DNA from: Acidimicrobiia bacterium
GTDB lineage: Bacteria; Actinomycetota; Acidimicrobiia; IMCC26256; JAGNEX01
Reading direction: 5' to 3'
DNA length: 64,000 bases
Assembly: GCA_020637365.1 (NCBI GenBank)
Contig: JACJWE010000003.1
Coordinates: 62,001 to 126,000, forward strand
This document shows positions 7,462-16,746 of this stretch, piece after piece. The translations under genes and the position numbers were made by a program. How positions within the stretch are numbered: position 1 is the first letter of the stretch; every line of letters starts with the position of its first letter. The notes under the pieces were generated by a model. The model did no database searches, was not told where the DNA came from, and saw only the letters and a program-made list of their open reading frames with translations.

Positions 7462-10015
7462 CTACTCGGCTGTTCCGTCGGGCACCATCGTGATGCTCAT
7501 GGCGGTGACGCTGACACCAGCCTCATCGGCCGGGTCAAACCGCAGTGACAGTCCGGCAGGAAAGTCGCCCAGGTCAAAGGTGACCGTTTGGTCCCCAGCG
7601 ATGATGTTGCGCGACACCGTTTGATCGGCGTTCCAGCCTTGGCCGTCGCCGACGAACACCGATGCGAACGTCGCGTCGGGGCTGTTGAGCGTCACGGTCA
7701 GAATGGGGCGCATCCCCTTTTGAACCTGGGTTTTCACCGGCAGGACGAGCTGGCCATCGTCGCCCTCGGTGATCCAGCCACCTTGGGTTGCTTCGATGTC
7801 GGCGTTACCGGTGAGCGAAGCCATCTCGATCGCCTGTCCTTGATAGTCGGGAACGAACGCGTCATAAAAGCCGTTCAGGAAGCTGGAATCATCCCGCAAA
7901 AAGGCGAAGGTGCTCGGCTCACCAATTTCGACGACGACGTTGTTGGCCTCCTGGAGCGCTGTCACAAACCAGGGTTCTTGTTGCACCGAATAGAGGTAAC
8001 CAAGGGTCACGTGGGCGAAGTACTCGGGCAGTTGATCCATCGCCATCCACGAAAATGAGTCGTGAACGATGAAGGTGTCGCCCGCAATGACCTGATTCGG
8101 TGAGCTCGGCGCCGAGATGAACTCACGGACCGGGGTCGCTCCCATCGCGAAGTAGGCGGCCTGGCGTGCGACCTCTGATTTGTCAGGTGCCAAGACGAAC
8201 GCTGGCACTCGCTCGGTGGCGGGTATCAACGTCCGATTTCCTGTGGCCGGGTCGAGCTCGTAGGCGTTCACCGCTTCGATCCCGACACCAGGGCGGTTCA
8301 CCCGGTACCTCGGCGTCTTCTCGTCGGCGATGCGGCCGATCACTCGGGCGAGGTTGGCAAAGATGGTGTCCTGCCCGATCTGTGAGACGGCGTCAGGTTG
8401 CCAGAGTTGCGGGTTGTAGCTGTCGACGAGTTGTTCCACCATCGACACGGAACCGTGCGTCGTCCAGTGCGTATCCATCGAGTGATACAGACCCAGACCG
8501 GCATCGTCCTCTTCGGCGCGGAGCGGCCTGAGCAGATCGACGCCATAAGGGCGCGCATCCAAATCGTCTGCGAGGTCATCGGCTACGGCCAGAGCACATG
8601 CAGCGTCGTTCCTCACGTTGCTGGGCAGCTGGTCGGGATAGAGCGAAACCTTCGATGGGGGGACGACCAGGCGGAACGTCCTGCCCGTACCGGTAATCAA
8701 CGCGTTCAGGCGGTCCGACACCGAGATCATCTCATCGAGGCGAGCGAACGATCGGGGCGTTGCGGCGGCCCCCGGATTCGCCTCGAGCAGGCTCAACACG
8801 CCTTCATCCTTGCAGCCTGCTGAGACCTCATCGCTCAAAAAGAGCCAGTTGTCCTTACCGATAACCACCGCTCCCGATGGCGACTCATTGAAGATGTCCA
8901 CCTGCACCCATGACGCGAACTCGGCCGCCGGTTGCCGCAGCGGATTCTGGTCGGTCAAGTACCGCGACCACTCGCGGTAATAGGCCGAATCAAGCATTTC
9001 GCCTGGATCGAATTCGGGCCGGGCCGCGAGCACTCGACCCTCGTTGTCAGATGCACGAAATCCCAAGGCAAATAGAACCAGCGGCACAGCGATCATCAAG
9101 ATGAACGCACCGACGATCACACGGGGATGCTGAGGCTCATCGTCGACGAGCTCCGCGACGATCGGACCGCTCCGGTCACCTGGTCGCGACGATCCGGGTC
9201 CGCCTGCGTCCCGTCGGGTCGTCGAGGAGGAGCGACGAGGTGCAGGGCCACGTTGGGCAGACCGAGCCGCCGACACTCGAGCACCGCTGCGGCCCCGCGG
9301 CGATCGCCCGGCCGTACCATCGCGAACACCGTCACGAACACCATCACGAGGTCGAAGTTCTCCGCGATGACCGTCCCAGCTCTCGGCGGTGTCGGACCCT
9401 CGCGAGCTACCCAACCGTCTGTTTCGGCGTGATCCCGCGACGCTCCGCTCGGGGTCGGGGGCCCGACCGGACTGAGCAGATCCAGAAGGCGGCAAGCGGG
9501 TTGCCGAGCGCAACGGGTCATCAGCGAGTGATCTGGCCAGCCCACCGGCATCCGCTCGACGAGCAGAACGACGTGGCGCGGTTCCCCACAGACTCCCCTC
9601 ACCATCGCTCTCACCGAAGTCAAACGAACCAAAGTCGTCATCGCCCGCTGCGAACAGTTCTCCATCGGTTGGAACGCCTCGTTCCACTTCGCCGCCTGCA
9701 GCACGACGACGACGACGAGATCGATCGTCACGACGAACCTCGGATCGATCACCACGACCCCAGATCGATCACCCTCGGATCGATCAGCCTTTGACCGAAC
9801 CCCGGATCGATCACCCCCGGATCGATCACCCCTCGATCACCCCAGGTCGACCACCCTCGGATCGATCAGACTGGACCGACCCCTGACCGATCGCCCTGAG
9901 CGACCGACCCTGAGCGATCGACCGAAGGCCGATCCGTCGGCTGTGCCTGTTCTCGGCGGGCGCGACGGGAACGGCGGTCCCCGACATCGCCATCATCTTT
10001 GAACGAACCGCTCAT
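7462..10015 (-). CDS. AlgX/AlgJ-like SGNH acetyltransferase 1, with long repeat-rich N-terminal tail
   Basis: Membrane-anchored protein of the AlgX/AlgJ SGNH-like group, which transfers acetyl groups to exported polysaccharide. The uninterrupted frame begins at GTG 9687 (741 residues): a basic disordered tail, one membrane span at about 189-210, the SGNH-like domain with DTHWTTHGS and IVHDSFSW, and a C-terminal beta-rich domain like the carbohydrate-binding module of AlgX. The true start is probably ATG 10015, which overlaps the stop of the upstream gene as ATGA; it reads MSGSFKDDGDVGDRRS, then GDRSG-type five-residue repeats broken by indels in G runs between about 9740 and 9860. Without this extension 325 bp would be non-coding inside an otherwise gapless operon. 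Last gene of the MBOAT operon, convergent with the membrane protein at 5092. Confidence 0.75.
9741..9869 (-). repeat. 15-bp tandem repeats encoding GDRSG-like units
   Basis: Degenerate copies of GGATCGATCACCCCC and relatives on the plus strand. Read on the minus strand they give GDRSG-type units joined to the N-terminus of AlgX-like protein 1. The G/C runs are where the reading frame slips. Confidence 0.65.
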
Positions 10016-11645
10016 CGAGGAACATCCAGAACATCGATCGCATGCACCGTGACACCGTCGGCTTGAGCGGGATCGATTCGAAGCGATATTTCGCCGTCGC
10101 TGGTATCGGCGACCGCTGACAGATCAAAGACGATTCGGTGGCGGCCCGATTCGACGGGCTGAGTCAGGCGCTGGTCGGCGTTGAAGGTCTCACCTGCGGC
10201 GGCATAGAACAGTTCTGCCGTCGAAGCGGCGTTGGAGGAGACGTCGAGCACGACCAAACGGTAGGCGTCATCAGCGGCGGCGGCCAACGGGGCAAGTTGC
10301 AATTGTGGGTCATCGTTGGTCGAGCGCCACCCTCCCCCGTCGAGCACTTCCAGTCCGGTCGAGGTGTCGGGTTGGGATGGCGTCACGTAACGCTCCAAGT
10401 CGGGCCAGAAGGCCTCGACCGAGCGCGACAGCATCGGCCACGAGTCAAGAAACTCGTCCCACACACCGAAGTCTGCGATTTCGAACATGAACGTATCGGC
10501 ATCGGCGAGCCCGTCGATCAACCACGGCGAGTTGTAGGCCAAGGAGCGCACCGCAAAGGTTGTGTCTTCAAAATATGTCGGGAACATCCAGATCGATGAC
10601 CGAACAAATGAGTCGTGCAGGATGAAGGTGTTGCCCGGGATCATCTCCACACCTGGGTGAGCGGCGCTCCGAACCCGAATCACCGGGTGGAAGTCAAGCT
10701 CCGGATAGTCGACGGTCCTCACCAGCTCTGTCCCACCGTCCTCGATCCGCCACTGCGGCGTCGGATCATCCGGTGTCTGCAGCTGATCGCTCGTCGCATC
10801 CACCCAGTATTCGTCGACGGCTTCAAATGTGACGCCAGGACGTTCGATGACCCACTGATCAGCGTCGTCATAACCGGGTAGACCTGCTGCGTAACGAAGA
10901 TTGGCATACATCTTGTCGGTGCCCCTTTGGACGAGCGCATCGTCATCCCAGAGACCGGGCGACAGCGAGTTCACCGTCTCGCGCACCATGACCGACGCCG
11001 CACGCGGCGTCCAATGGGTGTCGCGACGAAAGTACAGCGCCGCTTCAGGCGAGTCGTCTGCAATCTTGGCCTTCTCGCTGAGGAGCGGGTCCCAGAGGCT
11101 GATCACCGACCGATCTGAGCGCAACGCTGCTTGGAGTTGGGTGCGACGCTCGATCGAACACTGACTCCGCTCGACGAGGTCGTCGGTGAGGTATTCGGGA
11201 TAGATCGCGGGCTTGCCTGGCGCGACGATGAAACGGAACTGCCGGCCAGATGCTTCGGTGACGGCCTGCAGCGCATCGACCCTATGCCGGATGAACGAAG
11301 CGTCCACAGGTGCATCGCAGCCGAGCGTGAGGTAGTCATCAAAGAACCACCAACCGTCTGTGCCGAAGACGAGGTCGGGATGCGACGGGTCATGAAACAG
11401 CTGGACATCGACCCACGCCTCGGCCCGTGTCGCCGGGATTCTGAACGGCATGTGATCGGTCAAATACGCCGAGAATTGGCGATATGTCGAGGCATCGAGC
11501 AGATCTGATGGCGACACTTCGGGAGGTTCGGCAAGATTGCGCAGCTCCAGCTGTTCCCCTCGACCCCTGCGCTCTGCGCGACGAGGGGAGCGAACAAGAA
11601 CAGCGAAAACGCGACCACCAAGATCACCTGGCCGGTGCGATTCAT
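10012..11645 (-). CDS. AlgX/AlgJ-like SGNH acetyltransferase 2, one frameshift
   Basis: Second AlgX-like paralogue, about 545 residues after repair. ATG 11645 overlaps the stop of the preceding gene (ATGA) and opens with a signal anchor (MNRTGQVILVVAFSLFLFAP). A missing base in the GGGG run near 11560 moves the frame to EQLELRNLAEPPEVSP, after which the gene is open to 10012. The conserved SGNH-like core has YLTDHMPFR, a GWWFFDD segment, RRDTHWTPRAA and the presumed nucleophile block FILHDSFVRS. The C-terminal beta domain resembles the other three paralogues (FNADQRLTQPVESG). It likely works outside the membrane on an acetyl donor supplied through the MBOAT. A longer alternative start at 11673 would lack the membrane anchor, so I reject it. 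Confidence 0.8.
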
Positions 11646-13450
11646 CGAGCGGTGCCGTCGTGGGCCGTGTCATCAGCCAGCGTCGGGCTCACCGGCCGGT
11701 CGTCGTTTGATCCCAGGGCGTCCGGGCCCGCATCGGTCGTGCCAGGGTCGGCCGATCCACTGTCGGCTCGGCCTGCATCGGTTCGGCCAGCATCGGTTCG
11801 GCCAGCATCCATCGGGCTGGCATCGTTTGGAGGTGTGCCGACGGTGATGTCGATGATGCGGACGTTCGAGATCTCGACGCCACCTTCTTTGCCTGGCTCC
11901 AGGCGGAAGCGCGGCCCGCGGCTTGTCATATCGAAGACGACCGGGTGCGTTCCGGCAGGAATCGCTTGTTGTTGGACCGATTCGACGGGAAAGTCCCCGT
12001 CGGTGCCGTCGAACATTTGCGCGACGGTCTCTTGCGGCGTCGTCACATCAAAAATCAGCAACCGTCGATCGGCCGCACCAGATGGGGCGCTGAATTCGAG
12101 CGACCCCGATTTGTCGTCGATCGTCCAGCTATCGCCACCGTCACCAACCGCGTGGATCTTTCCTTTCTCGACCAGGCCGTCGGCGGGGATCGCCACCGAC
12201 GGCAACGTGTTGCTCACCCCATCGATGACCTTGGCAACAAAGGGCGTTCCAGCGTGGACGTAATCCCAAACGTATTCCTCGCCCATCTCGATCATGATGC
12301 GTTCGGCGTCTCTGACGCCTTCGGCAAGCCACGGCGTATCGAAGGTGTTGTAGAGGTTGGCCATGGTGAGCTCCTCAAAGAACAACGGCATCTGGGCCAT
12401 GGCAAACCACGAGAACGAGTCATGAATGAGCAGGGTTCGATCCGGGATGAGCTCGGCGCTAGCGCTCGATGTCTGAAAGGCCCGCACCGGCCGATTGTCG
12501 ATCATCACCCATTCACCCGTGCGCTGCAGTTGCCCGGTTTGGGAGTCGATCTCCATCGCTCCTGAGCTTTCTTCGGGTACCAACTCCCCTTCTCAGGTTT
12601 TTCCGATCGTTTCTTGTGACACGACCCGGACACCATCTCGCTCGATCCTCCAGTGTGTTGCCTGGTTAGTCGCAGCGCGACGGGTGAGCTGGTAGGCGAG
12701 GTTGGCAACGATCTGATCGGTGCCGTCCGCCCGCAACGATGACGGGTCCCACAGTCCGGGTTGTACGGCGGTCACGACTTGTTCGGTCAACACCGCGCCG
12801 CCCCGGGTCGTCCAATGGGTGTCCTGAGGGAAGTACAGCGGTTGCGGCGGCCCGCCGTCGACAAAGGCGTCAACGGCTGACCAGGTGTCGACATACCAGT
12901 CGTAGCTCGCAAGCTGATCCCTCACTGCCGTCCGGCGTTCGCGCGAACACGTACCAAGTTCGGTCAGAACGTGGGTGAGTTTGTCTGGATACACCTGAGA
13001 TTTGCCCGGCACCTCGGTGAACCAGAACTCCCTGCCCGAGGCGCGGACAACGTCGGCGATCAACGACACGGTGCCGACGATCTGATCGGGTTGGAAATTG
13101 AGCGAATCCCCTTCGCAACCGGTCTGCAGATCGAGGCTGTCCTTGTAGAACAGCCAGTCATCTCGGCCGATTGCCACATGTGGATTGGCCGAATCACCAA
13201 ACACGCCAATGTCGACCCAGGCCTCGACACGAGCGCCCCACTTGCGCAGCGGCGACTGTTCGGTCACCCAGTCGCCGACCGCCTGTGTGTAGTCACCATT
13301 TGCCAGGTTCTCAAGGGAGAGTTCAGGAACTTCGGTGCGCCCAACCAGCGGATCTGGTTCGGACCGGACGCCGACCAGCCACAAGACGAGTGGAAGGGTG
13401 ACAAAGGCGAGGAACGCAACGGCGTACCCGACGACGAGACGTGTACTCAC
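11642..13450 (-). CDS. AlgX/AlgJ-like SGNH acetyltransferase 3, interrupted by one in-frame TGA
   Basis: Third paralogue, 602 codons if read through. GTG 13450 overlaps the preceding stop (GTGA). The N-terminal anchor is MSTRLVVGYAVAFLAFVTLP; QDTHWTTRGG and LLIHDSFSWFAM are the SGNH-like motifs. A TGA at 12593-12595 interrupts the chain between RVVSQETIGKT and EGELVPEESS in the same frame, so this is a substitution or a pair of errors rather than a simple indel. The DTHW motif lies before the stop and the HDSF motif after it, so both halves would be needed. The C-terminus ends in DAGRT-like five-residue repeats from 15-bp DNA repeats at about 11750-11815. It could be a recent pseudogene, a base-calling error, or, least likely, a recoded stop. 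Confidence 0.75.
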
Positions 13451-15384
13451 CTTCCCTCCTTCCCGGCCGACTGCAACGTTGTCGGTGGCAAATCTAGGAG
13501 CCGCAGGCTGGCGACGCGAGCTCCGGCGCCACCGGACGGGTCGATTCGGAGATGCGTCGCTTCGAGCCCTGTGAGCTCAAAGATGACTGTCGACGCCGTC
13601 GCTGGAACGGGTTGCAGCAGGTGCTGTTCGGCATCAAACTCACCCGGTGTGACGCTGTAGAACACCTCCGCTTCGTCTTCTTGTGGCGCTCCCGCTGCGT
13701 CTATCGATTCGAGTTGCATCACGATGAAGCGCCGCGCTCCCGACGACGGTTCCGGCAGCAGGCCGGTCAGGAGCTGCGGGTCGTCAGCGGTCGCCTCGAC
13801 CCCGTCGTCCACACGCGTCATCCGGTCCAGCTCGGTTTCAGGGTCACTCAGCAGGTCGATCGACTCCACCCGGTCCACCAACCCGCCGACGACCAAGCGA
13901 ACCAGGGCGGACTGGGGGTCGAGGGTCTCATATACACGGCGTTCTGCGGCTTCGATCACGAGCTGATCGGCTTGAGCGACGACCGCTTCAAGCCGCCACG
14001 GATTGGCCAGTTTGGCCCACTGCGACATGACGATGTCAGAAAAAAGACGCGCCTGGTTGACCGAAGCGACCTCCATGAAGGAATCACCCAGCATCACGGT
14101 CCGACCCTCGATCAAACCCTCGCCACCATGGCGGTACCACCGAGCCAGGTAAGCGGCTGCGTCGCCGTAAGGAGCGACCCGCTCGATCTGCCCGTCGACG
14201 ATGGGAAACACCTTGGACGGGTCGGCGCCGACATCAAATCCAGCGGCCTGGAGCGCCCCGAGTTGACCGTCACCGTCTTGGCCGGCTTGGTCGGCCAGAC
14301 CGGCTTGGTCGGCAGGTGACGTACCGGTGGTCGCGCCAGGTTGTCTCCCACGTGCTTCTTCGAGGTCGACCGAGCGGAGCGCGAGTGCGCCTGGAATCTC
14401 CAGATCCGCCCGGGGAGCCGTGACCGTCCGAGGCAGACCGATCAGCGTCCGAAGATCTTCAACCTTTCGATCCTCACCGTCGAGACTGGCGCCGCGAAAA
14501 GCCGCGACGGCAACGTCGCCCTGAACGGCCCCAGAGCTCGAACGCACGCCGCTCCCTGAGCCCGTCGTGAAATCCGACAGTGCTTGAGCAGTGGCGTAGG
14601 TACCCGTCAAGGCCGCAACCGTCGTCCAATGGGTATCACCGTCATAGACGAGCGGCGCGTCGATCCAGGCGGGATCGTCGGACAGGTAGCTCGGCACCGT
14701 CCCCGAAACCCAACGTTCGAGGTCGTCCCAGACGCTCAGTGTCGCCGCCCCGGCAGCGATGGTCGACAACTCGTCGTCGAGGGCGTCTCGAAAACCCTTG
14801 GCGCACCGAAACCGTTCAACGCTGTGACCCGTCAAACGATCGGGATAGAGCGCAGCCTTGTCCGGGGGAATGATGATGACGATCGGCACCCCGGCGGCGG
14901 CGGCCATCCGGCCGAGCAGGTCCATACCCGAGACGACCGCTGCAGGGTCCTCACCGCAACCTCCAACGATCGACTCGTCGATGAACAACCAATCGCCCTT
15001 GCCGACCACGACCTCGGGATTCGGACTGTCGCGAAAGAGTCGATAATCGACGGTTGCATCCAAACGGATCCCGGTGTCGCGATACGGCATGTGGTCGGTG
15101 AGGTAGGCGTTCCATGCAGCGCCGTGGCCGGTGTCGAGCCAATCGGTGAGTCCCATGGCGGGTTTGGCCGCAGCCACCCGATTCTCGACCGGTTGAGCGC
15201 GCCGTCCGGTCGCCAACGCGGCGAGCGGCACCGAGACGAACAGACAAAACACCGCAACGACGACAAGCGCGCCGACGTGATGTCGAGTCGGTGGATGCGC
15301 ACCACCGTCGTGGTCCTCGACGCCAGGACCGGTATCGACATGGGCGTGGGTACCCTGCGGCGCCGGCGCATCCGACGGACTCAT
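13447..15384 (-). CDS. AlgX/AlgJ-like SGNH acetyltransferase 4
   Basis: The intact paralogue, 645 residues, first of the four in transcription order. A short cytoplasmic segment precedes one span (HVGALVVVAVFCLFVSVPLA), then the SGNH-like domain: AYLTDHMPYRDTG, VVVGKGDWLFIDES, IPPDKAALYPDRL, DGDTHWTTVAA and the canonical nucleophile block VMLGDSFMEVA. The other three copies read HDSF here, so this copy is the most orthodox. A variable Gln/Gly-rich insert sits in the middle, and a C-terminal beta domain (VFYSVTPGEFDAEQ) resembles the AlgX carbohydrate-binding module. The start is 7 bp from the SGNH gene stop and its stop overlaps the next start, giving translational coupling. Confidence 0.83.
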   Translation of the reverse strand: MSPSDAPAPQGTHAHVDTGPGVEDHDGGAHPPTRHHVGALVVVAVFCLFVSVPLAALATGRRAQPVENRVAAAKPAMGLTDWLDTGHGAAWNAYLTDHMPYRDTGIRLDATVDYRLFRDSPNPEVVVGKGDWLFIDESIVGGCGEDPAAVVSGMDLLGRMAAAAGVPIVIIIPPDKAALYPDRLTGHSVERFRCAKGFRDALDDELSTIAAGAATLSVWDDLERWVSGTVPSYLSDDPAWIDAPLVYDGDTHWTTVAALTGTYATAQALSDFTTGSGSGVRSSSGAVQGDVAVAAFRGASLDGEDRKVEDLRTLIGLPRTVTAPRADLEIPGALALRSVDLEEARGRQPGATTGTSPADQAGLADQAGQDGDGQLGALQAAGFDVGADPSKVFPIVDGQIERVAPYGDAAAYLARWYRHGGEGLIEGRTVMLGDSFMEVASVNQARLFSDIVMSQWAKLANPWRLEAVVAQADQLVIEAAERRVYETLDPQSALVRLVVGGLVDRVESIDLLSDPETELDRMTRVDDGVEATADDPQLLTGLLPEPSSGARRFIVMQLESIDAAGAPQEDEAEVFYSVTPGEFDAEQHLLQPVPATASTVIFELTGLEATHLRIDPSGGAGARVASLRLLDLPPTTLQSAGKEGR

Positions 15385-15391
15385 GACCTGG

Positions 15392-16729
15392 TCACGACCC
15401 GGCAGGCGAAAGTTGTGGCCACTGTTGGGCCAACACCTCGGTCACCAGATCTGCGACCAAAGCGTTTCCGGCGGGGGCCAGATGGATGCCATCCGCTGTG
15501 CGGACCTCGACGAGTTGACCATCGGCCTGTCTGATCGTCGGGCTATACGTCGTGCCGTCACCGCCGATTACACCGGCGATGTCGACGTAGTGAAGGTTGG
15601 GCCAGTCATCTGCGACCGTCTCGAGCACGCGATCAAAGGTGTCGCGACCCACACCATCCTTGTCGTCTTTGAGGAGCGGCACGCTCAACCAATAGATCTG
15701 CGCGCCGGTCTCGGAGAGCTTGCGGACAAACCCGTCCACCAGCCCCGTCATCCACTCTTCCCAACCGTCGATACCAGGCTCGAGAATTTCGCCATCGACC
15801 ATCGATGGGAAAAAGTCACCAGCACCAAGCTCGACGACGACGGCGTCAGGTTCGAACGCCACAAAGGTCTTTTCGACCTCGTCACACCAATTCAACTGAG
15901 CCGGTGAGGACAGCTGCGACCCCTGCTTCGTCGATTGGGCAGAGGTCACCAGGCCGCTGTCTTTCAGGTCTGCGTCCAGAACCGGAGCGAGTCCCTCCAT
16001 GATCGAGTCCCCCGCGTACATCACACGCAAGGGGTCCTCGCTCGAGATCTCGGCGATCCGAGGCTCGGGAGTGTCGTCGTCGGGTCCAGGTTCGATGGCC
16101 ACCGAGCACAAGTCTTCCGACGGCGGGGGCCCGTGGATGGCCTCGGCTAGTTCGTCACGGGGTTTGTTCAGGCCCAGTTTGGAGGACACATCGTCGAGTG
16201 GATCGGCGACGGCCCGGCCGACATCACGCTTCCAGCCCAACTGGTAGTTGTCGGCGGTTCGTTTGAGTGAAGTTGCGTTGAGCAGCGCACCAACGATCAT
16301 GAAGACCGCGATCACGACGATGATCGAATTGACCTCGCGGCGAGCCTGCTCAGGCGTGGCGGCATCACCGCCCGTTCCGGTGTCAACACCCGACAAGATT
16401 TCATCGACGCCGGGGAATCCTTCTTGAGGCGCGTAACCCGCCTCGGCAAGTTCTTTGGCGTCGGCATACCGCTGGAAGCCCGACGACCTCTTAGCCGACC
16501 TGTCCGAGCGTGCGTCACCCGTCCTGGAGGCAGTGCTCGTCTGGCCACCCTGCGAGCGACGTGGCTCATCTCCCTGACCAACCCGCTGATCGTCGACGCC
16601 ATCGGCGGCTTGGGTAGGTGTGTCACCGCCAGACTCCGCCGCGCGCCGTCGGCGTTCGGCGCGGCTCATCGTGCCGTCACTGTGGTCGTCCCGTTCACCG
16701 GGACTCTGCGATTTGGATTGTTCGTCCAT
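15392..16729 (-). CDS. SGNH/GDSL hydrolase-like protein (DUF459-like), membrane anchored
   Basis: A 445-residue protein. ATG 16729 (MDEQSKSQSPGERDD) is chosen because it lies 17 bp after the MBOAT stop; upstream codons lie inside the MBOAT gene. About 150 charged, disordered cytoplasmic residues (TMSRAERRRRAAES) precede one membrane span (SIIVVIAVFMIVGALL) and an extracellular SGNH domain with block I YAGDSIMEGLAP, block III-like ELGAGDFFPS and block V ADGIHLAPAG, so Ser, Asp and His of the triad are present. Such proteins accompany MBOAT acyltransferases and probably pass or remove acyl groups on glycans. Second gene of the operon. Confidence 0.82.
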   Translation of the reverse strand: MDEQSKSQSPGERDDHSDGTMSRAERRRRAAESGGDTPTQAADGVDDQRVGQGDEPRRSQGGQTSTASRTGDARSDRSAKRSSGFQRYADAKELAEAGYAPQEGFPGVDEILSGVDTGTGGDAATPEQARREVNSIIVVIAVFMIVGALLNATSLKRTADNYQLGWKRDVGRAVADPLDDVSSKLGLNKPRDELAEAIHGPPPSEDLCSVAIEPGPDDDTPEPRIAEISSEDPLRVMYAGDSIMEGLAPVLDADLKDSGLVTSAQSTKQGSQLSSPAQLNWCDEVEKTFVAFEPDAVVVELGAGDFFPSMVDGEILEPGIDGWEEWMTGLVDGFVRKLSETGAQIYWLSVPLLKDDKDGVGRDTFDRVLETVADDWPNLHYVDIAGVIGGDGTTYSPTIRQADGQLVEVRTADGIHLAPAGNALVADLVTEVLAQQWPQLSPAGS

Positions 16730-16746
16730 CGGTCCGACTCGGTGAT

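Noticed and set aside
9117..9755. Minus-strand frame of 212 codons overlapping AlgX-like gene 1
   Set aside because: Its first 30 codons probably belong to the frameshifted N-terminus of that gene; the rest is an out-of-frame shadow.
12593..12595. Recoding of the TGA as selenocysteine
   Set aside because: No evident SECIS-like hairpin just after it, no Cys/Sec role in SGNH acetyltransferases, and the site is outside the motifs.
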